The notes beneath the pieces were generated by a model. It was not told the DNA's origin, searched no databases, and saw only the letters and a program-made list of their open reading frames with translations. This document shows positions 54,637-63,714 of a stretch of 64,000 nt of DNA, one piece after another. This stretch comes from Corynebacterium aquilae DSM 44791. Lineage in GTDB: Bacteria > Actinomycetota > Actinomycetes > Mycobacteriales > Mycobacteriaceae. Position 1 is the stretch's first letter. Each line of letters opens with the position of its first letter. The translations under genes were made by a program, and so were the position numbers. The DNA lies in the NCBI RefSeq assembly GCF_001941445.1, contig NZ_CP009245.1:767992-831991 (forward strand). Reading direction: 5' to 3'.

Positions 54637-54981
54637 ATGAGCGCACAAGCGACGCCTCGTGACTCGCGCCGTGAACCCACGGCCGCCGAGTTCCGGGCCA
54701 TGCAAGCCAGCCCCGAATTCCAGGATCTCAAGCACACCTTCCGCAAGTTCACCTTCCCGATGACTGCGTGCTTCTTCATTTGGTACGTGATCTACGTGCT
54801 TCTCGCGATTTACAACCCCGGCCTGTACTCCAAGTCCATCGCCGGCAACGTCAATCTCGGTGTGTTCATGGGCCTCGCCCAGTTCCTGACCACCTTCATC
54901 ATCACGGCGCTCTACATTCGCTACGCGAACACCGAGATCGAGCCCCGTGCCACCAAGATTCGTGAAGAGATGGAGGGCTAG
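54637..54981 (+). CDS. mctB: DUF485 membrane protein (MctB-like), copy 2
   Basis: A 114-residue paralogue of the protein at 31326: a soluble N-terminus (AAEFRAMQASPEFQDLKHTFRKFTFP) and two membrane segments (about residues 40-60 and 72-98). It precedes the SSS symporter by 2 bases and so is co-translated with it. ATG at 54637 is preceded by a GAGTTGAG stretch. In C. glutamicum, loss of the mctC partner abolishes pyruvate and acetate uptake; the role of MctB itself is not settled. Confidence 0.9.
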   Translation: MSAQATPRDSRREPTAAEFRAMQASPEFQDLKHTFRKFTFPMTACFFIWYVIYVLLAIYNPGLYSKSIAGNVNLGVFMGLAQFLTTFIITALYIRYANTEIEPRATKIREEMEG

Positions 54982-54983
54982 AG

Positions 54984-56612
54984 ATGACTCACTTCACTTT
55001 GCTCGCGCAAGACGCAGCCGACGCCCCGAACGTCGGTAACCCCATCCTGAACATCGGCATCTTCGTCGCGTTCATTGTCATCACCATGGCAATCGTTATG
55101 CGTGCCGGTAAGACCACCTCCGAGGCTTCCGACTTCTACACCGGTGGCGCCCAGTTCTCCGGTAAGCAAAACGGCCTCGCCATCGCGGGCGATTACCTCT
55201 CGGCCGCATCCTTCCTCGGTATCGTCGGCGCCGTCGCCCTCAACGGATACGACGGCTTCCTCTACTCCATCGGCTTCTTCGTCGCTTGGCTGGTGGCCCT
55301 CCTGCTGGTCGCTGAGCCGCTGCGAAACACCGGTAAGTTCACCATGGCCGACGTTTTGTCCTTCCGCCTGAAGCAGAAGCCGGTCCGCCTGGCTGCAGCC
55401 TTCGGCACCCTGGGCGTGTCCCTGTTCTACCTGATCGCTCAGATGGCCGGCGCTGGCTCCCTGGTGTCCGTGCTGCTGGACATCCACGACCGCACCACCC
55501 AGTCCATCATCGTCGCCGTCGTCGGCGCCGTGATGATCGCCTACGTGCTGCTCGGCGGCATGAAGGGCACCACCTACGTGCAGATGATTAAGGCCGTCCT
55601 GCTGATTGCCGGTGTCGGTGGTATGACCATCGCCATCATGATCGGCGTGAAGGGCAACTTCTCCGAGCTGCTGCAGCAGGCTGTCAACATGCACGACGGC
55701 AACCACGCAGTGCTGGATCCGGGCCTGAAGTACGGCAAGACCTCCACCACCAAGCTGGACTTCGTCTCCCTGGCGCTGGCTCTGGTGCTCGGCACCGCCG
55801 GCCTGCCCCACGTGCTGATGCGCTTCTACACCGTGCCGACCGCTAAGGAAGCACGCCGCTCCGTTACCTGGGCTATCGCCCTGATCGGTTCCTTCTACCT
55901 GATGACCTTCGTGCTGGGTTACGGCGCTGCCGCCCTGGTCGGCCCCGAGGCCATCAAGGCTGCACCTGGTGGCGCAAACGCCGCCGCACCGCTGCTGGCT
56001 CTCGAAATCGGTGGCCCCATCGTGATGGCTCTTATTTCCGCAGTCGCCTTCGCTACCGTGCTTGCCGTCGTCGCCGGCCTGGCGATTACCGCCTCCGCTT
56101 CCGTGGCACACGACATCTACCACTCCATCATCCGCGACGGCCAGTCCACCGAGGAGGAGCAGGTCCGCGTCTCCCGCATCACCGTGGTGGTCATCGGCAT
56201 CATCTCCATCGTGCTGGGCATCCTGGCCATGGGTCAGAACGTCGCCTTCCTGGTGGCCCTGGCGTTCGCTATCGCAGCATCCGCCAACCTGCCGACCATC
56301 CTGTACTCCCTGTACTGGAAGAAGTTCAACACCACCGGTGCACTGGCCTCCATGTACACCGGCCTGATCACCGCCCTGGTGCTCATCATCTTCTCCCCGG
56401 CAGTTTCCGGCTTCGAGAAGTCCATGTTCCCCAACGTTGACTTCCACTGGTTCCCGCTGAACAACCCCGGCCTGATCTCCATCCCGCTGGCCTTCATCGC
56501 CGGCTTCGTTGGAACCATGGTTGGTAAGCCCGACAACTTCGACGACCTGCAGGCCGAGATGGAAGTTCGCTCCCTGACCGGTGTCGGTGTCGAAGCCCCG
56601 GTCGACCACTAA
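54984..56612 (+). CDS. mctC: Sodium/solute symporter family monocarboxylate transporter, copy 2
   Basis: A 542-residue paralogue of the symporter at 29682 with about 13 membrane segments. It carries SDFYTGGAQFSGKQNGLAIAGDYLSAASFLG, GGMKGTTYVQMIKAVLL and GLPHVLMRFYTVPTAKEARRS. This copy lies next to accDA-linked genes as the C. glutamicum mctBC does, so it is the likely orthologue; copy 1 is the extra one. Divergence is greatest in the loop near residue 230 and in the last segments. Codon use is strongly C-biased, which suggests high expression. Likely substrates are acetate, pyruvate and propionate. Confidence 0.92.
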   Translation: MTHFTLLAQDAADAPNVGNPILNIGIFVAFIVITMAIVMRAGKTTSEASDFYTGGAQFSGKQNGLAIAGDYLSAASFLGIVGAVALNGYDGFLYSIGFFVAWLVALLLVAEPLRNTGKFTMADVLSFRLKQKPVRLAAAFGTLGVSLFYLIAQMAGAGSLVSVLLDIHDRTTQSIIVAVVGAVMIAYVLLGGMKGTTYVQMIKAVLLIAGVGGMTIAIMIGVKGNFSELLQQAVNMHDGNHAVLDPGLKYGKTSTTKLDFVSLALALVLGTAGLPHVLMRFYTVPTAKEARRSVTWAIALIGSFYLMTFVLGYGAAALVGPEAIKAAPGGANAAAPLLALEIGGPIVMALISAVAFATVLAVVAGLAITASASVAHDIYHSIIRDGQSTEEEQVRVSRITVVVIGIISIVLGILAMGQNVAFLVALAFAIAASANLPTILYSLYWKKFNTTGALASMYTGLITALVLIIFSPAVSGFEKSMFPNVDFHWFPLNNPGLISIPLAFIAGFVGTMVGKPDNFDDLQAEMEVRSLTGVGVEAPVDH

Positions 56613-56789
56613 GAGACGTCGCTGCGACGGCGGGTTGTAAAACCCTTAGCCACACCAGCCGCCTGGCACGTCACAGGCCACGCGCAGGCCGCCCCGGCGG
56701 CTCGGTGACACGCTGACACAACCCGCCTGGGGTCCTCGCCCCAAGCGCCCGGCGAGAACCCCACGCGGCACTCGCAGTACCTAAATTCA

Positions 56790-56849
56790 CACACCCCGCC
56801 CGCTGGCTTTTTACGACGTATAGAAAAGCCAAGCGGGCGGGGTGTTTTG
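56790..56849 (+). terminator. Terminator of mctBC copy 2
   Basis: A long stem (ACACCCCGCCCGCT.. with ..GCGGGCGGGGTGT, plus inner GGCTTTT/AAAAGCC) followed by TTTT. Confidence 0.88.
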
Positions 56850-56959
56850 TGAGCGAAAACCCACCGCCGGTGAAACGTTTTTGAGAAGAGCACAAGCGAA
56901 TTACAGCGGTGGGGTCAGATGTAGCTATTTTCAGTCCCACTAGGTTTATGATGTTCTGC

Positions 56960-58054
56960 ATGACCTCAGCGCCCCCGGGATCCACGCGGTCCCCGCACCA
57001 CCACTGGCTGATGAAAGTGCCAGTGGTGGTTTCTGTGTGCGCGCTCGCCACCTTGCCGTGGGTGATCGCCCACGACTCCAGTGGTCAAACAGTCAAAACC
57101 GCCCCGCAGAGTTCTCAGCCGCGGGCGACGGGGAGTAATGCCCCCAACCCGCAGACGGTGAAGCTGTCGGACGAGAACCTGCAGTTGTTCGTCAACAATC
57201 CCACCGGCTCGCAGGTGTCTTACACCCGCCTGTCGGATGGTTTTCACACCGGCACCGCAACGGAGCGTTTTGCGCGGCCTGCGCTGTCGCTGATCAAGCT
57301 CTACATCGCCGACTACGTGGTCGAGCATGGCACCCCGGAGGACACAGAGGAAGCCATCGAGATGATTGAGGTCAGCGACGATGCGGCGGCTGAAGACCTT
57401 TATGCCCGTTACCCGGACGCAATCGATGCGACCGCCCGCAAATATGGCCTGTTGTCCACCAGGGCATCCGAGTCCTGGGGCTATAGCGTCACCAGTACCT
57501 ATGACGTGGTTTCCTATATCACCCAAAAGCTGCGCGATGATCCGCGCAGCCCGGTGCTAGCGGCGATGCGTAAAGCGCAGCCGGTCGCGGCGGATGGTTA
57601 TGAGCAGGACTTCGGCACCGCTATTTTGCCGGGCGTGCAGGGCTCGAAGTGGGGCTGGTCGAATGACCTGGATCTGCATTCCTCGGTGTCTTTCGGCCCG
57701 GACTTTGTTGTCGCTGCCGCGGTGACAGGCTCGGCGGATGATTTGACGAAGCTGGTGCGCACTCAGATGGGGAAGTATTTCGATATTCCTCCGGCGCCGC
57801 CGACACCGTCGACCTCGCGGGCTAAACCCACCGGCCGTCCGACGACTTCTAGCGAAAAACCCGCGGGCAGTGTGTCGACTTCTCGTGAGTCTGCTTCCGG
57901 TAGCAGTGTGGCTACGAGTGAGCCTGCTCCGCTATCATCTGCCCGAACACACAGTCCCGCTGTGCAGGGACCGAAACCCATGTCTGCGGCGCCGTCGGCG
58001 CCGCGACCGTCGACCTCAGCTTCGCGCACGACCAGCGCAACGAAAGGCCCATAG
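56960..58054 (+). CDS. Secreted SxxK serine hydrolase-like protein (beta-lactamase fold)
   Basis: A 364-residue exported protein with an N-terminal membrane segment (residues 18-37, MKVPVVVSVCALATLPWVIA). The central domain has SLIK (Ser110, Lys113), SDD (139-141) at the SDN position, and KWG (230-232) at the position of the KTG triad. This pattern fits a divergent class A beta-lactamase/PBP-like fold. The last 90 residues are Pro/Ser/Thr-rich, probably a wall-spanning tail. TATGAT at 56947-56952 lies 7 bases before the ATG at 56960, so the transcript is probably leaderless. A TTG/ATG upstream reading to 56909 is less likely. Its stop is 3 bases before the antiporter gene, so they form an operon. 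Substrate unknown; lactamase activity is not implied. Confidence 0.75.
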   Translation: MTSAPPGSTRSPHHHWLMKVPVVVSVCALATLPWVIAHDSSGQTVKTAPQSSQPRATGSNAPNPQTVKLSDENLQLFVNNPTGSQVSYTRLSDGFHTGTATERFARPALSLIKLYIADYVVEHGTPEDTEEAIEMIEVSDDAAAEDLYARYPDAIDATARKYGLLSTRASESWGYSVTSTYDVVSYITQKLRDDPRSPVLAAMRKAQPVAADGYEQDFGTAILPGVQGSKWGWSNDLDLHSSVSFGPDFVVAAAVTGSADDLTKLVRTQMGKYFDIPPAPPTPSTSRAKPTGRPTTSSEKPAGSVSTSRESASGSSVATSEPAPLSSARTHSPAVQGPKPMSAAPSAPRPSTSASRTTSATKGP

Positions 58055-58057
58055 AAC

Positions 58058-59497
58058 ATGACCATCCTCGCATCGGGAGCATCCGTCGAGCCTGGCGTCA
58101 TCGTCTCCATCATGTGGATTGCCATCGCGGCACTGCTGTCGCCACTGTTGAGTTTTTTGACTCGCAAGCGTGTGCCGGGCGTGGTGTTCATGCTGGTGCT
58201 TGGTGTGCTCATCGGCCCGGAGGTGCTTGACCTGGCCCATTCGGATGGGTCGAATGCGCTGCTGCGCGAACTCGGCTTGGGCATGCTGTTTTTGCTGGCC
58301 GGCTGGGAGATTGATCCGGATACGATCCGTGGCAAGCAGGTCCGCAGCGCGAGCGCGGTGTGGTTATTGTCCCTGGTGCTGGCGGTGTCTGGTTCCTTGG
58401 TGTTTTTCGGAACCGATGACATTCTTCGCAGCATCGTGATGGGTATTGCGGTCAGTTCCACCGCGATGGGCACCCTGTTGCCGGTCATTAAGACCGCAGG
58501 TGTGTCGGATTCGCCGGTGGGGCGCGGCGTGCTGGTTCATGGCGCGGTCGGTGAGCTCGGCCCGGTGTTTGCGATGGCGTTGCTGCTGTCGACCCGCGCG
58601 ACGTGGCCGACTCTGGCGTTCCTGCTGATCTTTATGGGTGGGGCGCTGCTGGTGGCCTTTGTGCCGCGCACTGTTTCCCGCCTGGTGCCCTGGGTGGGGC
58701 GCGCGGTGCGCGACGGGGCGAGCCACACCTCGCAGACGATTATGCGCGCCGTGATTGTGCTGTTGACCGCTTTGATGGCGTTGGCTGCGGTGTTCGAGCT
58801 GGATGTGGTTTTGGGCGCGTTTGCGGCCGGCATCATCCTGCGTGGGCTGGTTCCGCCGCGCGCCCGCAAGACGGTGGAGGCTCGCCTGGATGTGATGGGT
58901 TATGGCCTGCTGATCCCGGTGTTCTTTATTACCTCCGGTATGTCCATCCAGATCGATGAGGTCAAGGATGCGCCGTGGCTGGTGGTGATGGGTGTGCTGG
59001 TGATTCTGGTGGCTCGTGGCCTGCCGATTTTCCTCGCGGAGCGTTTCACCGATACCGGTTCCGGGATTGTGGGCCTGCGCGATCAGCTGCAGTTGTCGTT
59101 GTATTCCGCGACTGGTTTGCCGATCATCGTGGCGGTGACCGATGTGGCTGTTAGCCGCGACCTGATTGATGAGGGCGTTGCCTCGATTTTGGTGTGCTGT
59201 GGCGCGGCAACGGTGTTGCTGTTCCCGATGATGGCGTATTTTGCCGGTACTTATCTGCCTGGGCCGGACGATGAGGAAGACTGCCCCGTGCAGAAGGAAA
59301 ACGCGGCCCGGGAAGAGCACGACGAGTACAAGCAGGAAACCAGCGCTGCGGAAGCGAAGGCGAAAAAGGAAGCGACTGTCGGCGCGCAGGCCGCCGTGGA
59401 GCCTGTGGCGGAAAAGAAGCGCCCGAAGTCCACTACCGGTGCCGATAGTGAGATCACCATCGATGATGATCATCCCTCCAACAACAAAGACGACTAG
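58058..59497 (+). CDS. CPA2-family cation:proton antiporter
   Basis: A 479-residue membrane protein with 12-13 segments of the Na+(K+)/H+ exchanger fold (KefB/GerN type), including LIGPEVLDLA, LLAGWEIDP and the segment-5-like STAMGTLLPVIKTAGV. The ion-binding acidic pair is not as clear as in NhaA-type proteins. The last 75 residues (DDEEDCPVQKENAAREEHDEYKQ ...) form a hydrophilic, highly charged cytoplasmic tail. It starts 3 bases after the secreted SxxK protein. It probably serves in pH or salt homeostasis; the ion is unknown. Confidence 0.88.
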   Translation: MTILASGASVEPGVIVSIMWIAIAALLSPLLSFLTRKRVPGVVFMLVLGVLIGPEVLDLAHSDGSNALLRELGLGMLFLLAGWEIDPDTIRGKQVRSASAVWLLSLVLAVSGSLVFFGTDDILRSIVMGIAVSSTAMGTLLPVIKTAGVSDSPVGRGVLVHGAVGELGPVFAMALLLSTRATWPTLAFLLIFMGGALLVAFVPRTVSRLVPWVGRAVRDGASHTSQTIMRAVIVLLTALMALAAVFELDVVLGAFAAGIILRGLVPPRARKTVEARLDVMGYGLLIPVFFITSGMSIQIDEVKDAPWLVVMGVLVILVARGLPIFLAERFTDTGSGIVGLRDQLQLSLYSATGLPIIVAVTDVAVSRDLIDEGVASILVCCGAATVLLFPMMAYFAGTYLPGPDDEEDCPVQKENAAREEHDEYKQETSAAEAKAKKEATVGAQAAVEPVAEKKRPKSTTGADSEITIDDDHPSNNKDD

Positions 59498-59513
59498 GTT
59501 TTTCTAGGCGCAC

Positions 59514-59560
59514 ACAAGGCCTCAACCCCTGGAAGGAAAAAACGGGGTTGAGGCCTTGCG
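59514..59560. terminator. Bidirectional terminator
   Basis: A 14-bp perfect stem (AAGGCCTCAACCCC and complement) with a 14-nt loop, between the convergent antiporter and DUF1906 genes. Confidence 0.8.
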
Positions 59561-59573
59561 TGTTTGTGTGGGG

Positions 59574-60473
59574 CTAGCTGGACAGGGAGGAGCCGCCACC
59601 GGCGAGCTTGCCGAGGAGGGGGCCTAGCTCGTTGAGGGCTTGTTGCTCCTCCGGGTTAAGCCCGAGGGCGTCGCCCAGCGGGGCGGTCAGCTCGGGGTTG
59701 TAGATGGGTTGCTCGATGGTGGTGTCGGTGTGGGTTTCGGGAACCCTAGGTGCCACTACCCCGGGGCTCCACTGTCCCCAGTCGCGGGTGAACACGTCGT
59801 TGACGTCGCAGGTGATGCCGTCGACGGTGACCTGGCGGTTTTGGGGCAGCTGGTGGATGTTGGCCCGCGGGTGGATACGCCCCTGGGAGCCCCAGTCGTG
59901 CATCCAGTAGAACTGCCCGATGCCGTCGTTGACGCACCAGTCGACGACGTTGTAGTTGCCGTACACACCCAGCTGGTATCCCGCAGCTGCCAGCGCGGTT
60001 TGGGAGGCCACGAGGAAAGGCTTGATCTGCTGGAGGTATTGGGCGCGGGTGGGGTTATCGTCGATGGCCATGTAGATGGGGCGGTTGATGGGGCCGCCCG
60101 CCGCGCGGTGGAGGGCGATGGCTTGGGGAACGTGCTGGGCGGCACCGGCGGCGCCGGCGCGCCAATCGGCGGTGGGCCCAACGCCGAACTGGTACACGCT
60201 GGCGATCGAGAGCTTATTGGCGGCGAAGTCGTTGGTTTCGGTGCGCCGGACCGGCTTGCCGAGCATCCACGCAGCACCCGGCCGGGCGGTGGAGACATAG
60301 CGCACGGCGCCGATGTAGCCGGCGGCGGCGACGGCCCGCCCGCTGGGAACACCGGCGGAGTAGTCCAGTACTTTGCCGATGACTGGGCGGGCGTGCGCGG
60401 GGGCCGCGCCGATGGTGGTGGCGCCGGCTAGTGCCAGTGTGCTCAAAAGGAAGTGTCGGCGGGTGATTGCCAT
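59574..60473 (-). CDS. Tat-exported DUF1906 (glycoside hydrolase-like) protein
   Basis: A 299-residue secreted protein. The N-terminus MAITRRHFLLSTLALAGATTIGAAPAHA has a twin-arginine motif (TRRHFLL) and a cleavage site after AHA. The remainder is a DUF1906 TIM-barrel-like domain (GKVLDYSAGVPSGRAVAAAGYIGAVRYVS, PIYMAIDD, YQLGVYGNYNVVDWC, FYWMHDWG, DVNDVFTRDWG), as in Rv2525c of M. tuberculosis, a Tat substrate linked to the cell envelope. Asp in AIDDN and the DVND motif are candidate active-site residues. Enzyme activity has not been established for the family. Confidence 0.9.
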   Translation of the reverse strand: MAITRRHFLLSTLALAGATTIGAAPAHARPVIGKVLDYSAGVPSGRAVAAAGYIGAVRYVSTARPGAAWMLGKPVRRTETNDFAANKLSIASVYQFGVGPTADWRAGAAGAAQHVPQAIALHRAAGGPINRPIYMAIDDNPTRAQYLQQIKPFLVASQTALAAAGYQLGVYGNYNVVDWCVNDGIGQFYWMHDWGSQGRIHPRANIHQLPQNRQVTVDGITCDVNDVFTRDWGQWSPGVVAPRVPETHTDTTIEQPIYNPELTAPLGDALGLNPEEQQALNELGPLLGKLAGGGSSLSS

Positions 60474-60701
60474 GAAGTACTCCAGGTAGAAAGAGGGGCG
60501 TTTGCGCGTGGGGCGAACGAGGGTGCGGGTGGGGTGTCGAAGGCAGCGCAGCTAACACCATGAGCAACGCTAATTCAATCCAATCGCATAAAAGAACTGC
60601 TGTCACTTTAGCAACAGTTTGGGGGTGGGGGTACCGCACTACCGCAAAAAGTTCCCCTTAACCCCCACCGCTGCGACGAAAACCCTGCACACCATGAAAC
60701 A

Positions 60702-61283
60702 ATGGGAGACGTGAAACAGGTCGAACGCAAAGCCCAGATCCTCCAAGCAGCTCTGGCGCTTTTCGCCGAGCGCGGCTACTACGGCACCTCCATGGCCGAC
60801 ATTGCCGCCAGCATCGACATGCGCGCCTCAAGCCTGTACAACCACTACTCCTCCAAACACGAGCTGCTGGCGACCATCATGACCCACAGCCAAATGGACC
60901 TGCTCGCCGCCCACGGCGCCGCCCTGGCCGGAAAAGCCACCCCCACCCAACAGCTGGCGGCCAGCATGGATTGCCACCTCACCTTCCACGCCCAAAGGCA
61001 GCAGGAAGTCCTCGTCGCCAACCGCGAAGTGAAAATGCTGCAAGACCCAGAACGCACCATGCTGACCCAGCTGCGTCGCGACTACGTCTCCCGCTGGGTA
61101 AACATCCTGGAGCGCGGAAACGCAGCCGGCGAATTCACCTGCGAAAAACCCCGCCTGACCGCCTACGCACTCATCGACATGGGCATCGGTGTCGCCATCT
61201 GGTACCGCGCTGACGGCGAATACAGCCTGGAAGAAATGATCGCGCACTACCAAGACATGGCGCTGCGCACCGTCGGCGCCTAA
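60702..61283 (+). CDS. TetR family regulator, probably of fatty-acid metabolism
   Basis: A 193-residue regulator with an N-terminal TetR HTH (ILQAALALFAERGYYGTSMADIAASIDMRASSLYNHYSSKHELLATIM) and a C-terminal helical ligand domain with a TetR_C-type end (AYALIDMGIGVAIWYRADGEYSLEEMIAHYQDMALR), which resembles regulators that sense acyl-CoA. It converges with the fadN-fadA genes, which it may control; this is inferred only from position. ATG at 60702; a GTG at 60711 is an alternative. Confidence 0.88.
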   Translation: MGDVKQVERKAQILQAALALFAERGYYGTSMADIAASIDMRASSLYNHYSSKHELLATIMTHSQMDLLAAHGAALAGKATPTQQLAASMDCHLTFHAQRQQEVLVANREVKMLQDPERTMLTQLRRDYVSRWVNILERGNAAGEFTCEKPRLTAYALIDMGIGVAIWYRADGEYSLEEMIAHYQDMALRTVGA

Positions 61284-61313
61284 CCGACTCCAACCCCTCC
61301 CAAAAACCAAAAA

Positions 61314-61347
61314 GGCCCAACCCCCAAAAACAAAAGGGGATTGGGCC
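61314..61347. terminator. Bidirectional terminator
   Basis: Stem GGCCCAA.CCCC / GGGG.TTGGGCC with one mismatch, flanked by A and T runs, between the convergent TetR and fadN genes. Confidence 0.85.
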
Positions 61348-61361
61348 AAAAACAGCGCGGG

Positions 61362-63704
61362 CTAGCGCCTTTTACGTCCCGCACCGCTGAGCACCGCCGC
61401 AGCACGCTCCGCGTGACCGGGCTGACACAACAGGGGAGCACACAGCGCGCAATTGCGCTGCAAGTAGGTGGCCTCAGAAAGAATCCCACCAGCAGCCGAG
61501 GTGTCCGCACCAGCCTCAAGCAGCTGTGCAAGCGCATGGGCGATACGCCCATCAACCTCATCGGCACCGTCTGCAGACTCCAACCACTGTTCAGCCAAAC
61601 CAGGCTGGCCAGCGCCGACCTTATAGGCCACAAACTCAGCCGCAGCTGGAGCCACATAGTCACGCGCCAACTCGCGCGCCACCACAATCGCCTGATCCAA
61701 CACACCAGCACCTAAAGCGATGACCTGATCATGCTCACCCAGCAAACCCGCAGCACTTAACGCATAAGCGCCCTTCATCGGCGTGGTCTCCAGACTCAAA
61801 GCAAACGCCTTTGCCAAAGCCCGCGCGTCACGATCCGGCGATTCATCCAGGTGCGCCCTAATCCGCTGTGCCGCGCGCAGCGGGCCAGACCAACCGGGGA
61901 ACAACCCCACCGAACGCTCCGGAAAACCAACCACACAGTCCTGATGGAACACCGCCGCATCAGTATGCAGCAGCAGCTCCAACCCACCCCCCAAGGCGAA
62001 ACCCCGCACCGCAGCAACAACAGGGAACTCCGCCTGACGCATCCGCGCAAACACCCGCGCACCAGTGTCAATAAACTCACGCAAACGCGCCTCATCGCCA
62101 TCAGCACCAGCCTGCGCCAAGGTCCCCAAATCGGCGCCAGCACAAAACGCGCGCGGATCATCCGAAGCCAGCACCAACGCGCGCAACCCCAAGGGATTGC
62201 CGTCCGCGCACACTCGATCCAGCAACTCAAACACGGCCGGGCTCATAGAACCACGCTTCGTCAACGCGCTGAAAATACCCGTGCCATCCGGCAACACAAT
62301 CAACTGCGCATCATCATTTTTCTCCCCAACCCCACACTCAGCAGCCAACGCAGCAATCGTCTGCTGGCCCGTCGTGCTAGGCCGATCCACCACCTGCCCG
62401 GTAGTAGAAAGACACTTACCCGCAGCCGGATAAAAACCACCAGCAGCCGCCGCGGTACGCAAAAACTCCGGCACCTCAATACCATCAGCCTCCATCCGGC
62501 TGATGACACCATCAAGGCCCACCCCATCCGCAAGCGCAAAAGGCCCCTGCTTCCAGGAATAGCCATGAATCATGGACTGATCAATGTCATCGACATTATC
62601 GGCAATCTCCGGGGCAATACTCGCGCAATAGCGCACCACCTCCAAAAACACCGCCCGCGCATAACGACCACCCGGCGAATCCGCATCCACAACACCCGCC
62701 GTATCCGCAGCCATCAGCGCAGCATCCTCCACGGGGCGACGATCCCGATACGTCATCGACTCCGGATCAATGACCTGTTCACGACCCTTATAGATACCCG
62801 ACTCGCCAGTACGGCCCGTCAGCCCCCGCTCAATCAGGCCAGTAAACAACGGATGATTATCCACCCGGAAACGCCGATAAGCATCAAACTCATCGACCTT
62901 CGTCAAAAAACTTCCCCACACATCAGGCACCAACTGCAAACCAATGTAGTCAAACAGACCAAACACACCAGTGCGCGGAGTAGTGAAAATGCGCTGATTG
63001 ATAGCATCCGCCAACTCCGGAGAAATGTCCTGCTCAAAAGCCAAAATCGCGGCAGCAGCCATCCACAAATTCCCCACCCGGTTGGCCAAAAAACCCGGAG
63101 TATCACGACACGGCAAAGCCACCTTACCCAGCTGGTGCGTAATCACCTCCGAGATATGCTCAACCACCCCCGCATCAGTGCGCTTACCAGAAACAACCTC
63201 CACCAAATTCATCACACGCGGCGGATTAAAAAAGTGCGTAATCACAAACCGTCGCGCCATCGACTCACCCATCTGCTCCGACAGCTGCGCCAAAGGAATA
63301 GTGGACGTATTCGAACTCAGCACAGCATCAGCAGACAACACAGCCTCAAGACGGGCATACACATCCCGCTTCACCTCAAGGTTTTCGAAAACAGCCTCAA
63401 TCACCCACTGGCTATCAGCAATCCTTTCGAAATCATCCTCCGTATTGCCCACCGTGACGTTGTCCGCAAAATCCGGGTGAGTAAACCCACCCCGCTTCAG
63501 CTGCAACTCAAGACCCCGCCGCGCACGAGCATCCCGATCTGAGCCATCCGGAACATCCAACAGCAAAACCTGCACCCCATTCGACGCCAACAGCGCCGCA
63601 ATGCCAGAACCCATAGAACCCGCCCCAATAACCGTGGCCTGGCGGATGGGATTATCGATCGTGATCGTGTGCGGCGCAGTCACCGCTCGCGCAGAAATAC
63701 TCAT
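61362..63704 (-). CDS. fadN: Bifunctional 3-hydroxyacyl-CoA dehydrogenase / enoyl-CoA hydratase (FadN type)
   Basis: A 780-residue fusion for beta-oxidation. Residues 20-300 are an NAD-binding 3-hydroxyacyl-CoA dehydrogenase with GAGSMGSGIA, the catalytic His in ITHFFNPPRVM and the DTPGFLANRVG segment. Residues 300-470 are the C-terminal dehydrogenase domains. Residues 500-780 carry the crotonase fold (ASDDPRAFCAGADLGTLAQAG, VRGFALGGGLELLLHTDAAVFHQDCVVGFPERSVGLFPGWSG). This order, with the dehydrogenase first, matches B. subtilis FadN rather than E. coli FadB. The ATG at 63704 has GGGAGG 6 bases upstream. It lies 10 bases after fadA, so they form an operon. Confidence 0.93.
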   Translation of the reverse strand: MSISARAVTAPHTITIDNPIRQATVIGAGSMGSGIAALLASNGVQVLLLDVPDGSDRDARARRGLELQLKRGGFTHPDFADNVTVGNTEDDFERIADSQWVIEAVFENLEVKRDVYARLEAVLSADAVLSSNTSTIPLAQLSEQMGESMARRFVITHFFNPPRVMNLVEVVSGKRTDAGVVEHISEVITHQLGKVALPCRDTPGFLANRVGNLWMAAAAILAFEQDISPELADAINQRIFTTPRTGVFGLFDYIGLQLVPDVWGSFLTKVDEFDAYRRFRVDNHPLFTGLIERGLTGRTGESGIYKGREQVIDPESMTYRDRRPVEDAALMAADTAGVVDADSPGGRYARAVFLEVVRYCASIAPEIADNVDDIDQSMIHGYSWKQGPFALADGVGLDGVISRMEADGIEVPEFLRTAAAAGGFYPAAGKCLSTTGQVVDRPSTTGQQTIAALAAECGVGEKNDDAQLIVLPDGTGIFSALTKRGSMSPAVFELLDRVCADGNPLGLRALVLASDDPRAFCAGADLGTLAQAGADGDEARLREFIDTGARVFARMRQAEFPVVAAVRGFALGGGLELLLHTDAAVFHQDCVVGFPERSVGLFPGWSGPLRAAQRIRAHLDESPDRDARALAKAFALSLETTPMKGAYALSAAGLLGEHDQVIALGAGVLDQAIVVARELARDYVAPAAAEFVAYKVGAGQPGLAEQWLESADGADEVDGRIAHALAQLLEAGADTSAAGGILSEATYLQRNCALCAPLLCQPGHAERAAAVLSGAGRKRR

Positions 63705-63714
63705 AACGTCCTCC

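Noticed and set aside
54978..56609. 543-codon minus-strand frame over mctC copy 2
   Set aside because: Exact antisense of a clear symporter gene; Gly/Asp/His-rich shadow.
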